DNA of 46,082 bases from Levilactobacillus tujiorum (GTDB lineage: Bacteria > Bacillota > Bacilli > Lactobacillales > Lactobacillaceae). A program made the translations under genes and the position numbers. The stretch lies in the NCBI RefSeq assembly GCF_012641185.1, contig NZ_JAAXLK010000022.1:1-46082 (forward strand), given 5' to 3'. Every line of letters starts with the position of its first letter. Position 1 is the first letter of the stretch. The notes under the pieces were generated by a model. That model was not told the origin of the DNA, made no database searches, and worked only from the letters and a program-made list of their open reading frames with translations. This document shows positions 8,625 to 20,694 of the stretch, piece by piece.

Positions 8625-9770
8625 TTAATAACTGTTAAAGACGTGACTCGTAAACTTCTTTTCTCCAGTAGACCGTGACAGGAAGCTTTGGACCCCGTCC
8701 GTTGAAGAGACTGTAATATCAATAGGCACTCCAGAAGGCAAGTACTTCTGTGCCGCCGTCTGTAAGTACTGCGTAAAGTTAATAATTTCCGTTTGGCTAT
8801 AGAACTGAACGGTGATGTTAACGTGCATCCCCTGCAAGTTCTTGCCATTGTAACGGGCCTGTGCAGTGACCCCACTTAAGTTAGGGAAGAAGTTCTCTAC
8901 CTGTGACTTGAAGTTCTTAAACGAACTTTCATCGTTACTGTTAGGACCGCTGGATCCACTTTCAATTGGGAAGACGTAGTTTCGATCGGCCAACGCCGTC
9001 CAATCCTTAATGCTGGTTGTGCCGGCTTTATTGTTGGAGTAAGCCATGAACGTGCCACCGACTAAGCTATCATTAGATGCCTGCCGGTAAACCGCGATGA
9101 CGATAGGAACGTTCTTCAAGGCTGACTTTTTGCGCAAGCGTTGCAGAACAGTATTCGCAGCCTTCTTGGCATAAGCCTCACCATCGGCCTTACTGATCTT
9201 AGTCTCATACGTTGCACCGTACTGGGTCTTTTTGTAGTAATCTACAGAATTAACGGCAATCCCAATGGTGACCCCACCCAATGATAACTTATTATCCTTT
9301 TGCGTCATGTAATCCTGTTCTTCTAAGGCTTGAATATAGACTGGATTACGCTTAGTTGGTGAAGTCGACCCATTGCTGGTGGGGTTTAACCCATCTGGAT
9401 TGGACTTGGATTTACGATCCAACCAGTCTTGAACGGTCGACGTACTGAGGTACTGGCCTTCTTGGAAGACGTATTTCTTCGTTGAGAAGACTTTCTTAGA
9501 GACGCTCAACATCCCATTCTCAAAGCTCTTCAAATTATACATATTCCCAGAATCCTGACTATTCGTCACTCCCCGCGATTTACTGGTCTGATAGTGGCCA
9601 CTCTTAATGACCCCTTCATAATCTCCATCCGTCGCCTGTCCCGTCAGTTGTGTTCCCCCAGTTTTACCATTTCCAGAACCGGAAGACATACTGGAACTAC
9701 CTAAATTACCACACGCAGCCAAAAATAACGGAACCGCAGCCAACGCGATAAAAGTTCGTAACCGTTTCAC
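8625..9770 (-). CDS. camS: CamS family lipoprotein
   Basis: This is a lipoprotein of the CamS family, named for the precursor of the staphylococcal/enterococcal sex pheromone cAM373; its role in lactobacilli is not settled. From the chosen GTG start the sequence is (V/M)KRLRTFIALAAVPLFLAAC, a classical lipoprotein signal with lipobox LAAC, followed by a Gly/Ser-rich linker and a domain of about 330 residues. A perfect AGGAGG (9780-9785) lies 9 bases before this GTG. An upstream ATG at 9797 overlapping ligA would add nine charged residues before the signal and has no clear ribosome site, so it is not preferred. It is last in the pcrA-ligA-camS unit, an order shared by many lactobacilli. Confidence 0.88.
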   Translation of the reverse strand: MKRLRTFIALAAVPLFLAACGNLGSSSMSSGSGNGKTGGTQLTGQATDGDYEGVIKSGHYQTSKSRGVTNSQDSGNMYNLKSFENGMLSVSKKVFSTKKYVFQEGQYLSTSTVQDWLDRKSKSNPDGLNPTSNGSTSPTKRNPVYIQALEEQDYMTQKDNKLSLGGVTIGIAVNSVDYYKKTQYGATYETKISKADGEAYAKKAANTVLQRLRKKSALKNVPIVIAVYRQASNDSLVGGTFMAYSNNKAGTTSIKDWTALADRNYVFPIESGSSGPNSNDESSFKNFKSQVENFFPNLSGVTAQARYNGKNLQGMHVNITVQFYSQTEIINFTQYLQTAAQKYLPSGVPIDITVSSTDGVQSFLSRSTGEKKFTSHVFNSY

Positions 9771-9793
9771 GACTTGTTTCCTCCTAAAGGTCA

Positions 9794-14112
<4,319 letters not shown>

Positions 14113-14138
14113 AATCCTCTCTGTAGTTAGTCCTGACT

Positions 14139-14147
14139 ATTATAGCA
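14139..14147 (-). promoter_or_regulatory. Extended -10 promoter element of pcrA-ligA-camS
   Basis: TGCTATAAT on the minus strand is a perfect extended -10 (TGn plus TATAAT), about 27 bases before the first pcrA start. The -35 region (TGTCGT at 14162-14167) is poor, which extended -10 promoters can tolerate. Confidence 0.6.
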
Positions 14148-14390
14148 AAATTATAAAGGTTACGACACCGGTCATAACCAAAAACACCGCTAATCCGCAA
14201 CGGTGCGTTGCTGCTTAACGCCCATTGAATTAGCCTAATAACGACGATTAAGCTAGCCTTTTAGTCGTACACATGTTCCCCTGATTATCTCTTTCTCATT
14301 CTAACAAAAGTTAAGGCCTGGGCCTACCCTTTTCCCTCAGTTTTCGAAAACTCTTATGACTTTCGTTATACCGGATCAAAATCCGCCCAC

Positions 14391-14438
14391 AATAAAACTG
14401 CATCATCCCCAAAATTCGTTTCAAAGGGATAATGCAGT
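14391..14438 (-). terminator. Terminator after the PurK-like gene
   Basis: Stem ACTGCATCATCCC/GGGATAATGCAGT (14397-14409 with 14426-14438; one mismatch) is followed on the minus strand by TTTTATT. It begins 13 bases after the stop codon. Confidence 0.85.
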
Positions 14439-14451
14439 TGTCTAATCTGTT

Positions 14452-15621
14452 TTATGAAGCCGAGGTTGGCCCCTGTTCTTCCGGTACCGCAGCATCGTTG
14501 GACCAGATCCCCGTATCATCTAATTGATCAAGAATTGGGCGGATGTTATCGCCCTGCACGGAAATATGCCCCATAATATCGTCGGCTTCTTGGTGCTTCA
14601 AGTGATAGAAGGTAAACTGCCAGTTAGGCTTCAACTGCCACTGTGTCCGCATTGCTGGCAACTGTGCCGTGGTAAATGCAGCCGTCACAGCCGGTGTCAA
14701 AATCTTGGCAGACGCTAACGGCAAGCCCGCGATTGCCCGCAGGTGCTGATCGAATTCAGTCACATTGGCAGCAGCGTTGAAGACATAGCCGGTCTCACTC
14801 GGTGCTGGCACGATCTTCTTCACATAGATAGCGCCACTACTGGTTAGGTAGAATGATACCTCAAACACCCCAACATAGTTGACGTGCTTTGCCACTTCAG
14901 TAGCAATGCGTTGAATTTCACTGGCTACGGCATCATCAACCTGCGCAGGAACCCACGTGCGGACAGGCCGGTCGTCCACCGATTGGGTCTCCGTAATCGG
15001 AAAGGCCTGGCCGTTGCCATCTTGATCACGCGCAACCACGATGGCGTATTCCCGGTCATAGGCAATCTGTGATTCCAAAATGTAGGTTCCCCAGTCGAGC
15101 AACCCTGCCGCCTTGGCAATGTCCGTTTGTGTTTTAATGACCAATTCCCTTCCCCGTGACCATTCTTTTTGAATGGGCTTCAAGACACAGGGATAGCCAA
15201 TTGAATTAATAGACTGGTAGACGTCATCTAAGTTGATGATCGTGGCGTAAGGGGCAATATTGACGTTTAACTGTTCAAAGAAAGCCCGTTCTAACAGTCG
15301 ATCTTGCATCATTTCTAGCATATCAGAACCTTGTGGAATACGCGTGTATTGGGCTAGAAATTTTACAACGCTGGTGCTGACTTGATCGGAATCATACACA
15401 ACTGCTGCACAGCTCTCAGCAAAATGCTGTAATTTATCACTATCTTTATTACTACCGACTGCTTTAAAGTCTGCGAGTTGCAATGCCTCGCTAGTCTCAT
15501 CCGCGCCATACGCGCCAACTCGCAAGCCCATTTTGCGAGCCGTTGTTACCAGCATCGCAGCATTTGCACTGTTGCCAATCACCCCAATAGTATCTCCAGG
15601 ATATAAGACCGTGTTCGCCAA
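14452..15621 (-). CDS. PurK-like ATP-grasp protein (divergent 5-(carboxyamino)imidazole ribonucleotide synthase homologue)
   Basis: The 389 residues have the overall plan of PurK, which makes N5-CAIR from AIR, bicarbonate and ATP: an N-terminal PGDTIGVIGNSANAAML segment, QDRLLERAFFEQL, an ATP-grasp core and the end motif EFDQHLRAIAGLPLAS. Several hallmark positions differ. The NEIAPRPHNSGH metal/substrate motif reads VKKIVPAPSETGY, losing the metal-binding glutamate, and the Gly-rich loop reads KEWSRGRE. The N-terminal GGGQLGRM motif is GNSANAAM. It is a stand-alone gene with its own promoter, next to xpt and away from any pur operon. The fold is clear; true PurK activity is doubtful and a different ligase role is possible. 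The start is TTG with a GGGAG ribosome site. Confidence 0.75.
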   Translation of the reverse strand: MANTVLYPGDTIGVIGNSANAAMLVTTARKMGLRVGAYGADETSEALQLADFKAVGSNKDSDKLQHFAESCAAVVYDSDQVSTSVVKFLAQYTRIPQGSDMLEMMQDRLLERAFFEQLNVNIAPYATIINLDDVYQSINSIGYPCVLKPIQKEWSRGRELVIKTQTDIAKAAGLLDWGTYILESQIAYDREYAIVVARDQDGNGQAFPITETQSVDDRPVRTWVPAQVDDAVASEIQRIATEVAKHVNYVGVFEVSFYLTSSGAIYVKKIVPAPSETGYVFNAAANVTEFDQHLRAIAGLPLASAKILTPAVTAAFTTAQLPAMRTQWQLKPNWQFTFYHLKHQEADDIMGHISVQGDNIRPILDQLDDTGIWSNDAAVPEEQGPTSAS

Positions 15622-15681
15622 TTTGCTCCCTACTTTCTAACTCAATTTTAAATGAATAACGTTCAGTACATCTCAACACTT

Positions 15682-15710
15682 ATTTTAAAGTTTGCGTGGT
15701 GAATAAACAA
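15682..15710 (-). promoter_or_regulatory. Promoter of the PurK-like gene
   Basis: On the minus strand TTGTTT (15705-15710), a 17-base spacer and TAAAAT (15682-15687) form a good sigma-A promoter inside the 102-base gap after the xpt stop. The PurK-like gene can therefore be expressed apart from xpt. Confidence 0.6.
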
Positions 15711-15723
15711 GCCAGGTGTTTAG

Positions 15724-16299
15724 TTAATCCGCGGCAAATTTGACCGTGTTATTCTCAAAGGCAGTGATGCTGGCCAAAGCCTCAAGCTGAATGCCGGCAT
15801 CCGTGACCAATTTGTGTCCCTTTTGGAAACGTTTCTCAATCACCACACCAACACCGGCCACTTCAATCTGGGCCGTCCGGGCAATGTCCAGCAGGCCTTG
15901 AACGGCTTGACCATTTGCCAAGAAGTCATCAATAATTAAGACCCGGTCAGTATCATCAAGGAAGCGCCGATCAATTGAGATATCATTATTGACCTGCTTG
16001 GTGTACGAAAAGACCTTGGCCGTGTATAAATGATCCGTCAGTGTCAGGCTCTTATGCTTCCGTGCAAAGATTACCGGTACATTCAAGTGTAAGCCGGTTA
16101 AAACGGCTGGTGCAATCCCCGAAGACTCTACCGTCAAGATTTTGGTGATACCAGCGTCAGCAAACCGCCGCGCAAATTCAGCACCTAACTGGTCCATTAA
16201 TTGTGGATCCACTTGGTGATTCAAAAAGTTATCGACCTTTAAGACGTTCCCAGGTAATACCGTCCCGTCTTGCCGGATTCGATCTTCTAAAAGTTTCAT
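15724..16299 (-). CDS. xpt: Xanthine phosphoribosyltransferase
   Basis: Xpt salvages xanthine with PRPP to make XMP in the cytoplasm. The 191-residue length and the N-terminus [25 protein letters not shown] (given in part here) match the B. subtilis-type enzyme, and the PRPP-binding loop is [11 protein letters not shown] (about 124-134). In many Firmicutes xpt is followed by the xanthine permease pbuX; here the neighbour is the PurK-like gene instead. No purine riboswitch core was recognised in the leader. Confidence 0.95.
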   Translation of the reverse strand: MKLLEDRIRQDGTVLPGNVLKVDNFLNHQVDPQLMDQLGAEFARRFADAGITKILTVESSGIAPAVLTGLHLNVPVIFARKHKSLTLTDHLYTAKVFSYTKQVNNDISIDRRFLDDTDRVLIIDDFLANGQAVQGLLDIARTAQIEVAGVGVVIEKRFQKGHKLVTDAGIQLEALASITAFENNTVKFAAD

Positions 16300-16349
16300 G
16301 TCAACGCGGCCTCCATTAAATTATTTGTCACGAAATTAATCTGTAGCCG

Positions 16350-16379
16350 GTTATCATCTAACCACTGTTAATGATCAAC
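16350..16379. repeat. Imperfect inverted repeat in the xpt leader
   Basis: GTTATCATCTAAC (16350-16362) and GTTAATGATCAAC (16367-16379) pair around a 4-base spacer with one bulge on each side. It lies in the 5' leader of xpt, between the promoter and the ribosome site. It could be an operator or an RNA hairpin; no known consensus was recognised. Confidence 0.4.
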
Positions 16380-16399
16380 TCCGCGATAGGTTTGTTTAC

Positions 16400-16429
16400 A
16401 TTCTACCTGATTAAACCTTAAAATAACAA
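16400..16429 (-). promoter_or_regulatory. Candidate xpt promoter
   Basis: On the minus strand TTGTTA (16424-16429), an 18-base spacer and TAGAAT (16400-16405) form a plausible promoter, giving a leader of about 95 bases before the xpt ATG. Confidence 0.5.
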
Positions 16430-16455
16430 CGCCCTACGCCGACATTTACCAACCC

Positions 16456-17364
16456 TTAACCTATCCACAATCCCAGCAGTTCCGCCAATACCGTCGTCAA
16501 TGCTAAGATTGCTAGGTTTTTAACGGCCAAGATAAACGTCTGTTTTTTAACCTGGATCTTAAAAAAGGCCGCCACATTTTTGTAAATTAGTGGGATACTG
16601 ATTAAGGACAGTAGTGACCAGCGGGGTAAGTCACCCAACATGACACTCGCTATCAATGCCAGGTAACCCACGACATAGAAGCTGGCAAACAGCCACAATG
16701 CCTTCCGCTTGCCCAAGTAATAAACGATGGTCTTCCGGTTTAGGTCAAGATCCTCCTGGGCGTCACAGATGTTATTAGCCAAGAGCAATGCCGCAATTGC
16801 GGCAACCGCGATTCCGGAGGCCAGCAACACACGGAGTAATAATAAGCCGGTGAACTGTCCCGTTTGATATAAGTTCAAGTAAACGGTAATCAACATGATG
16901 AGGTACCCCATCGTAAACCCGGCAAAAAACTCACCAGTTGGTGTCCCAGATAACGGTTGTGGGCCCCCAGCATACAGGTAGCCGACTAGAAAACAGAGGA
17001 TTCCCATCACGAGTAGTGGCCACCCCGTCACCCAGACCAGATATAAGCCGATGCCCCCCGCAATCACCGCGAAACTAGCCATCAACACAAATACCTGCCG
17101 AATTCGCAGATGCTGGACACCAATGATATTCGTTTTCTTCTTCCATTCGGCAGCCTGATTGCCAGCTTTAGTGTAGTCCTGATAATTATCGTTGATGTCG
17201 ACCGCCATGTTGAATAGCAGCATGGCAACAAAGAATAGCCCCGTTACTGACCAATTCACGTGCTGGAAGTTAGCCTGAACAAAGATCAGGCCTAACAAAA
17301 ATGGCCATACGGAGGCAATCTTAGCTTTAATCTCTACAAGCTCTAAAAAAACACTGAGTGTCAA
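16456..17364 (-). CDS. menA: 1,4-dihydroxy-2-naphthoate polyprenyltransferase (MenA, UbiA family)
   Basis: This integral membrane enzyme attaches a polyprenyl chain to 1,4-dihydroxy-2-naphthoate, giving demethylmenaquinone. About 300 residues with eight or nine predicted membrane segments carry the two UbiA aspartate motifs: NMAVDINDNYQDY and DAQEDLDLNRKTI. The start is set at TTG 17364 (MTLSVFLELVEIKAKIASVW), which has a GGGGG ribosome site 7 bases upstream. A longer frame to 17514 would run across the divergent promoter and into the neighbouring gene, so it is rejected. It is divergent from the polyprenyl synthase gene, its natural partner. No other men genes are in the window, so the naphthoate head group may be taken up from outside. 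Confidence 0.9.
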   Translation of the reverse strand: MTLSVFLELVEIKAKIASVWPFLLGLIFVQANFQHVNWSVTGLFFVAMLLFNMAVDINDNYQDYTKAGNQAAEWKKKTNIIGVQHLRIRQVFVLMASFAVIAGGIGLYLVWVTGWPLLVMGILCFLVGYLYAGGPQPLSGTPTGEFFAGFTMGYLIMLITVYLNLYQTGQFTGLLLLRVLLASGIAVAAIAALLLANNICDAQEDLDLNRKTIVYYLGKRKALWLFASFYVVGYLALIASVMLGDLPRWSLLSLISIPLIYKNVAAFFKIQVKKQTFILAVKNLAILALTTVLAELLGLWIG

Positions 17365-17409
17365 TTTGATTCCCCCAATAATGAATTCTAGTTCGATGAT
17401 AACCTTTAT

Positions 17410-17438
17410 TTGACAACGTTTCCACATGTCGGTAAGAT
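17410..17438 (+). promoter_or_regulatory. Promoter of the polyprenyl synthase gene
   Basis: TTGACA (17410-17415), a 17-base spacer and TAAGAT (17433-17438) form a near-consensus sigma-A promoter 31 bases before the ATG. The -35 box overlaps a cre-like operator. Confidence 0.75.
17411..17424 (-). promoter_or_regulatory. cre-like box between menA and the polyprenyl synthase gene
   Basis: On the minus strand TGGAAACGTTGTCA fits TGWAANCGNTNWCA in 13 of 14 positions. It overlaps the -35 of the plus-strand promoter and lies about 45 bases upstream of the menA start, so CcpA bound here could repress both divergent genes. This is a consensus match only. Confidence 0.5.
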
Positions 17439-17469
17439 AAATTTTAACGTACATATAGTGAGGTGCAGT

Positions 17470-18447
17470 ATGGATCGACAACTTTGGCGGCAATTTCCCC
17501 AGGTAGAACCGCAACTCGTCGCGCTACAAGATTATTTATTAGCCGCGATTCAGTTAGATAACCAACCCATCCACAATAAAATTTTAGCTTTATTAAACGC
17601 CGGCGGTAAGCTCTTGCGCCCCGGTTATTTTTACTTATTTGCCGCTTTTGGCAACCAAGCGTCCGCTGAACAGCTACAAGCAGGCGCCGCAGCTCTTGAA
17701 ATTCTTCACGTCGGTACGCTCATTCACGATGACGTCATCGATGAATCGCCTACCCGTCGCGGGATTCGCACGATCCAAATGAAGTATGGCCAACGCAACG
17801 CCATTTACGCCGGTGATTTCATGTTCACCGCCTACTTCAACCAAGTGCTCAAATCCACGGCCAATCGAGCGCTGATTCAAGCCCATATTGATGCCATGCA
17901 CCGTATTCTTCAGGGTGAATTACATCAAATGGCGCTCAACTACCAAGAAAATGTCAGCATTGACGCTTACCTCCAGGAAATTGCGGGTAAAACGGCTGAA
18001 CTCTTCGCGCTGAGCTGCGAGCAAGGTGCACAACTCGCCGCAGCTCCCGCCGTCGTTACAGCGAATGCCCGTGCCATCGGCATTGCCATCGGGAGTGCCT
18101 ACCAAATTCTTGACGATATTTTAGATTATGCTGGGGACCCCAAGAAGACGAAAAAGCCCGTTCTGGAAGACCTACGCTCTGGTGTTTACTCATTGCCGCT
18201 AATTCTGGCAATTCCACAGGCACCACACGACTTCCACCGCTTGTTGAAGAAGAAGCAGGCCATGACTACTGCCGATATAGCAGCCGTTCAAGCGCTGGTT
18301 GATCAACACGGTGGTGTGCCAGCTGCGCAACAATTGGCTCAGAAACTGACGGATCAGGCCTTGGCCTTGATCGCCCAGCTCCCTGCGAGCCAATCCCGCG
18401 ATGATCTTAGCAAATTAACGACGATGCTGTTACGGCGTGACCACTAA
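17470..18447 (+). CDS. Long-chain polyprenyl diphosphate synthase (HepT/IspB-like)
   Basis: This trans-prenyltransferase builds the side chain for menaquinone by adding isopentenyl units to an allylic diphosphate. Both aspartate-rich motifs are present: HDDVIDE (D87, D88) followed by RRG, and ILDDILDY (D215, D216). The 325-residue length is typical. The ATG at 17470 has GAGGTG 5 bases upstream; an upstream TTG frame would begin inside the -35 box and is rejected. The chain length cannot be told from sequence. No separate HepS-like small subunit gene is next to it, so it may act as a homodimer. Confidence 0.9.
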   Translation: MDRQLWRQFPQVEPQLVALQDYLLAAIQLDNQPIHNKILALLNAGGKLLRPGYFYLFAAFGNQASAEQLQAGAAALEILHVGTLIHDDVIDESPTRRGIRTIQMKYGQRNAIYAGDFMFTAYFNQVLKSTANRALIQAHIDAMHRILQGELHQMALNYQENVSIDAYLQEIAGKTAELFALSCEQGAQLAAAPAVVTANARAIGIAIGSAYQILDDILDYAGDPKKTKKPVLEDLRSGVYSLPLILAIPQAPHDFHRLLKKKQAMTTADIAAVQALVDQHGGVPAAQQLAQKLTDQALALIAQLPASQSRDDLSKLTTMLLRRDH

Positions 18448-18957
18448 CGGTGACTTCACTATACCGGAGTTTTTGCCAAAAAGCGTGTCATATCTCCGAC
18501 AACCGTAGATATCCTGCAAATTAACAATCATAGCAACTGTTCAGTAGACATCACAGTCCGATTGCTCAATCAATTAATGGCTAAAGACGATTGCGGACAG
18601 CTTTGCTTGCGATTCAGGGGGTCATTTCGTACCATGACAGTTGAGCCCAGCACTTAAATAAAGCATCACTTTCAACAATCGATGAAGCAAGCATCCGATC
18701 GCCAATCTATTTAAAATCGTCATCCAACCATATCCAATAAGTTTATCAGACAGTCTACTAGCTTAAACGACACATCCTTGTAGTACCAACAGATTTGAGC
18801 ACACGATACTCAGTCCCGAAGTTCCCCTGCTTACGGGCTAAAACGCTGGACTCAACAAGCTACAAGTAACACAAAATCCTCTGGAAAACCCACCAGAGGA
18901 TTTTTAAAGCAGTTTAGTCGAACGTACGTTTGATGTCAGCTTTAATCAGCCAGTCGT
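18448..18957. other. Gap between the polyprenyl synthase gene and cydC
   Basis: This 510-base stretch has no credible reading frame of useful length, no RNA gene I recognise and no repeat apart from the bidirectional terminator at 18873-18905. Next to cydC, 18914-18957 encodes a protein-like tail in another frame (see findings). Confidence 0.55.
18873..18905. terminator. Bidirectional terminator between convergent units
   Basis: AAAATCCTCTGG/CCAGAGGATTTT (18873-18884 with 18893-18904) surrounds an 8-base loop, with T runs in both directions. It can end the cydDC transcript on the minus strand and the polyprenyl synthase transcript on the plus strand. Confidence 0.85.
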
Positions 18958-20694
18958 CTAGCGCCCCCGATCAAGGTCATATAGCGATCTGAAGCGCGCA
19001 TTTTCTTGGTATAACTTCTCTGGTGTCCCTTGCATATCGAAGTGGCCATTTTCGATGAACCGGACTTGATCGACATGGTTGATTCCGGCCAGATGATGCG
19101 TCACCCAAATAATCGTCTTGTCATGCAAAACGGAAAAAACGGTGTCCAACAAGTGTTGCTCAGTAATTGGATCTAGACTGACCGTTGGTTCATCTAGGAT
19201 AATAATGGGTGCATCTTGTAAGAGAATCCGCGCTAGCGACAATCGCTGCCGCTCACCACCTGAAAATCGGCTACCGGCCTCTTGAACCTGCGTCTGATAC
19301 CCTGCCGGCAATCGGGCAATTAAGTCGTCCAATTCCACGGCTTTGACAGCGTCCATAACCTCTTCATCAGTCGCATTCAAATTCCCCAAGCGCACGTTGT
19401 TCATGACCGTCGTATTAAACAGATACGGCTGCTGATCCAACACACCAAAGAGCGTTGCACGCTGATCTTGTAGTCGGGAGACTGGTTCGCCATTTATCGT
19501 GATCTGCCCACTAGTAGGCGTTTCATCCCCCAAAATGAGCTTCAACAACGTACTCTTCCCGGTTCCACTAGGTCCCAACAAGGCGAGTTTCTCACCCGGA
19601 TGTAAGGTCAACGACAGATCATCGATGACCTCACGTTGAGCGCCTGCATACGTAAACTTAACGTGATCCAACGTCAGGTTTTCAAAGGCCTCAACCCTAG
19701 TTTGATCAACTTGCTGTGGTTCATTCTCATCTAGTGCATTGACCCGTCTGATCGAGTCTTGATAGACCGGCCATTCGCTAACACCCTGGCTCATATCAGC
19801 GAAGGGTTCCACCGTAGGAAATAGTGCAAGGCCAAACGCGGCCACCCAGTTGGCTTGTGCCTGATTGTGAGTAAACATCACACCTGCCCACCAAACCAGT
19901 AAGACCACTGCAGCGCCAAAAATCACTTGAATGGCGAAGTTACGCCACCACTGAAAATGGTGATCCTTGCGTCGCAGTGCTGCAATCTGGTCAATTGGGG
20001 CATCCTGCTGTGCTAAGAAATCTTGCCGCCGACCAGAAATTAACCAGTCACCTAAGCCTAATACAGCATCCGTTAGTTGGGTATAAAAGGTCCGTTGAAC
20101 CCGGCGTGCTTGAAACTCACGACGGCCATTAACGGTAACCGACAATAACGGCATTAAAATCACAATCACACCCAATAATAACAACATGAGTAGACCAAAG
20201 GCCCAATTGAAGTAGCCAATCCCAATGACCACAAATAAGTATAGCAACCACCCAATGACTAGTGGAAAGACCGTCCGTAAGTATAGGTTTTCAATATGGT
20301 CAATGTCTTCTGCCAGAATGCTCAAGACATCCCCCGTTTGATGCGTTTGCCGAATTGCTACGGCTTGTTTCTCAACCGCTTCGTACAATCGCTTACGAAA
20401 ATCTGATACGATCCGCAATACCCAATTGTGACTAGTTAGCCGTTCCGCATAGCGAAAAGCCGGTCGACCAATCCCAAATGCTCGGGCTAAAACAATGGGG
20501 ACGTAAATCATGAGAATGTTATAGGGATGTGTCGCTGCTCGACTGATCAGATAACCAGAGTTAAACATCAACGCACCACCACAAAAGAACGTCATAAATC
20601 CCAGAAACAGGACTAATGCCAGCAGTTTTTTATAGCGACGTAGGTAAGGCATTACCCAATGGTCATGTTTAAATGTTGCAAAGAATCCTTTCAT
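18958..20694 (-). CDS. cydC: ABC transporter CydC subunit for cytochrome bd assembly
   Basis: CydC pairs with CydD as a heterodimeric ABC exporter needed to assemble cytochrome bd; it has been linked to thiol export and heme handling. The 578 residues comprise six membrane segments (about 15-300) and an ATPase domain with Walker A GPSGTGKST, signature FSGGERQRLSLARI, Walker B IIILDEPT and switch histidine WVTHH. The start overlaps the cydD stop by 4 bases (ATGA), so translation is coupled. The C-terminus ends LDRGR after a run of five G; one extra G would add a 16-residue tail ending just before the terminator, so a frameshift or sequencing error there is possible. Confidence 0.92.
   Translation of the reverse strand: MKGFFATFKHDHWVMPYLRRYKKLLALVLFLGFMTFFCGGALMFNSGYLISRAATHPYNILMIYVPIVLARAFGIGRPAFRYAERLTSHNWVLRIVSDFRKRLYEAVEKQAVAIRQTHQTGDVLSILAEDIDHIENLYLRTVFPLVIGWLLYLFVVIGIGYFNWAFGLLMLLLLGVIVILMPLLSVTVNGRREFQARRVQRTFYTQLTDAVLGLGDWLISGRRQDFLAQQDAPIDQIAALRRKDHHFQWWRNFAIQVIFGAAVVLLVWWAGVMFTHNQAQANWVAAFGLALFPTVEPFADMSQGVSEWPVYQDSIRRVNALDENEPQQVDQTRVEAFENLTLDHVKFTYAGAQREVIDDLSLTLHPGEKLALLGPSGTGKSTLLKLILGDETPTSGQITINGEPVSRLQDQRATLFGVLDQQPYLFNTTVMNNVRLGNLNATDEEVMDAVKAVELDDLIARLPAGYQTQVQEAGSRFSGGERQRLSLARILLQDAPIIILDEPTVSLDPITEQHLLDTVFSVLHDKTIIWVTHHLAGINHVDQVRFIENGHFDMQGTPEKLYQENARFRSLYDLDRGR

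Larger units (their letters stand above)
14113..14451. other. Intergenic region upstream of pcrA
   Basis: This 339-base gap holds the pcrA -10 region and the terminator of the PurK-like gene (14391-14438). Between them (about 14170-14390) are short imperfect hairpins such as CACCG/CGGTG and ACGAC/GTCGT, but no coding frame or recognised RNA. Confidence 0.55.

Noticed and set aside
16300-16455. Purine riboswitch upstream of xpt
   Set aside because: I could not find the conserved junction or the paired loop sequences on the minus strand.
17410-17469. N-terminal extension of the polyprenyl synthase frame to a TTG at 17410
   Set aside because: That TTG is the -35 box of the promoter; the ATG at 17470 has a ribosome site.
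16456-17514. Longer menA frame starting at 17514
   Set aside because: It would begin inside the divergent polyprenyl synthase gene and read across its promoter; the TTG at 17364 has a clear ribosome site and gives the normal MenA N-terminus.
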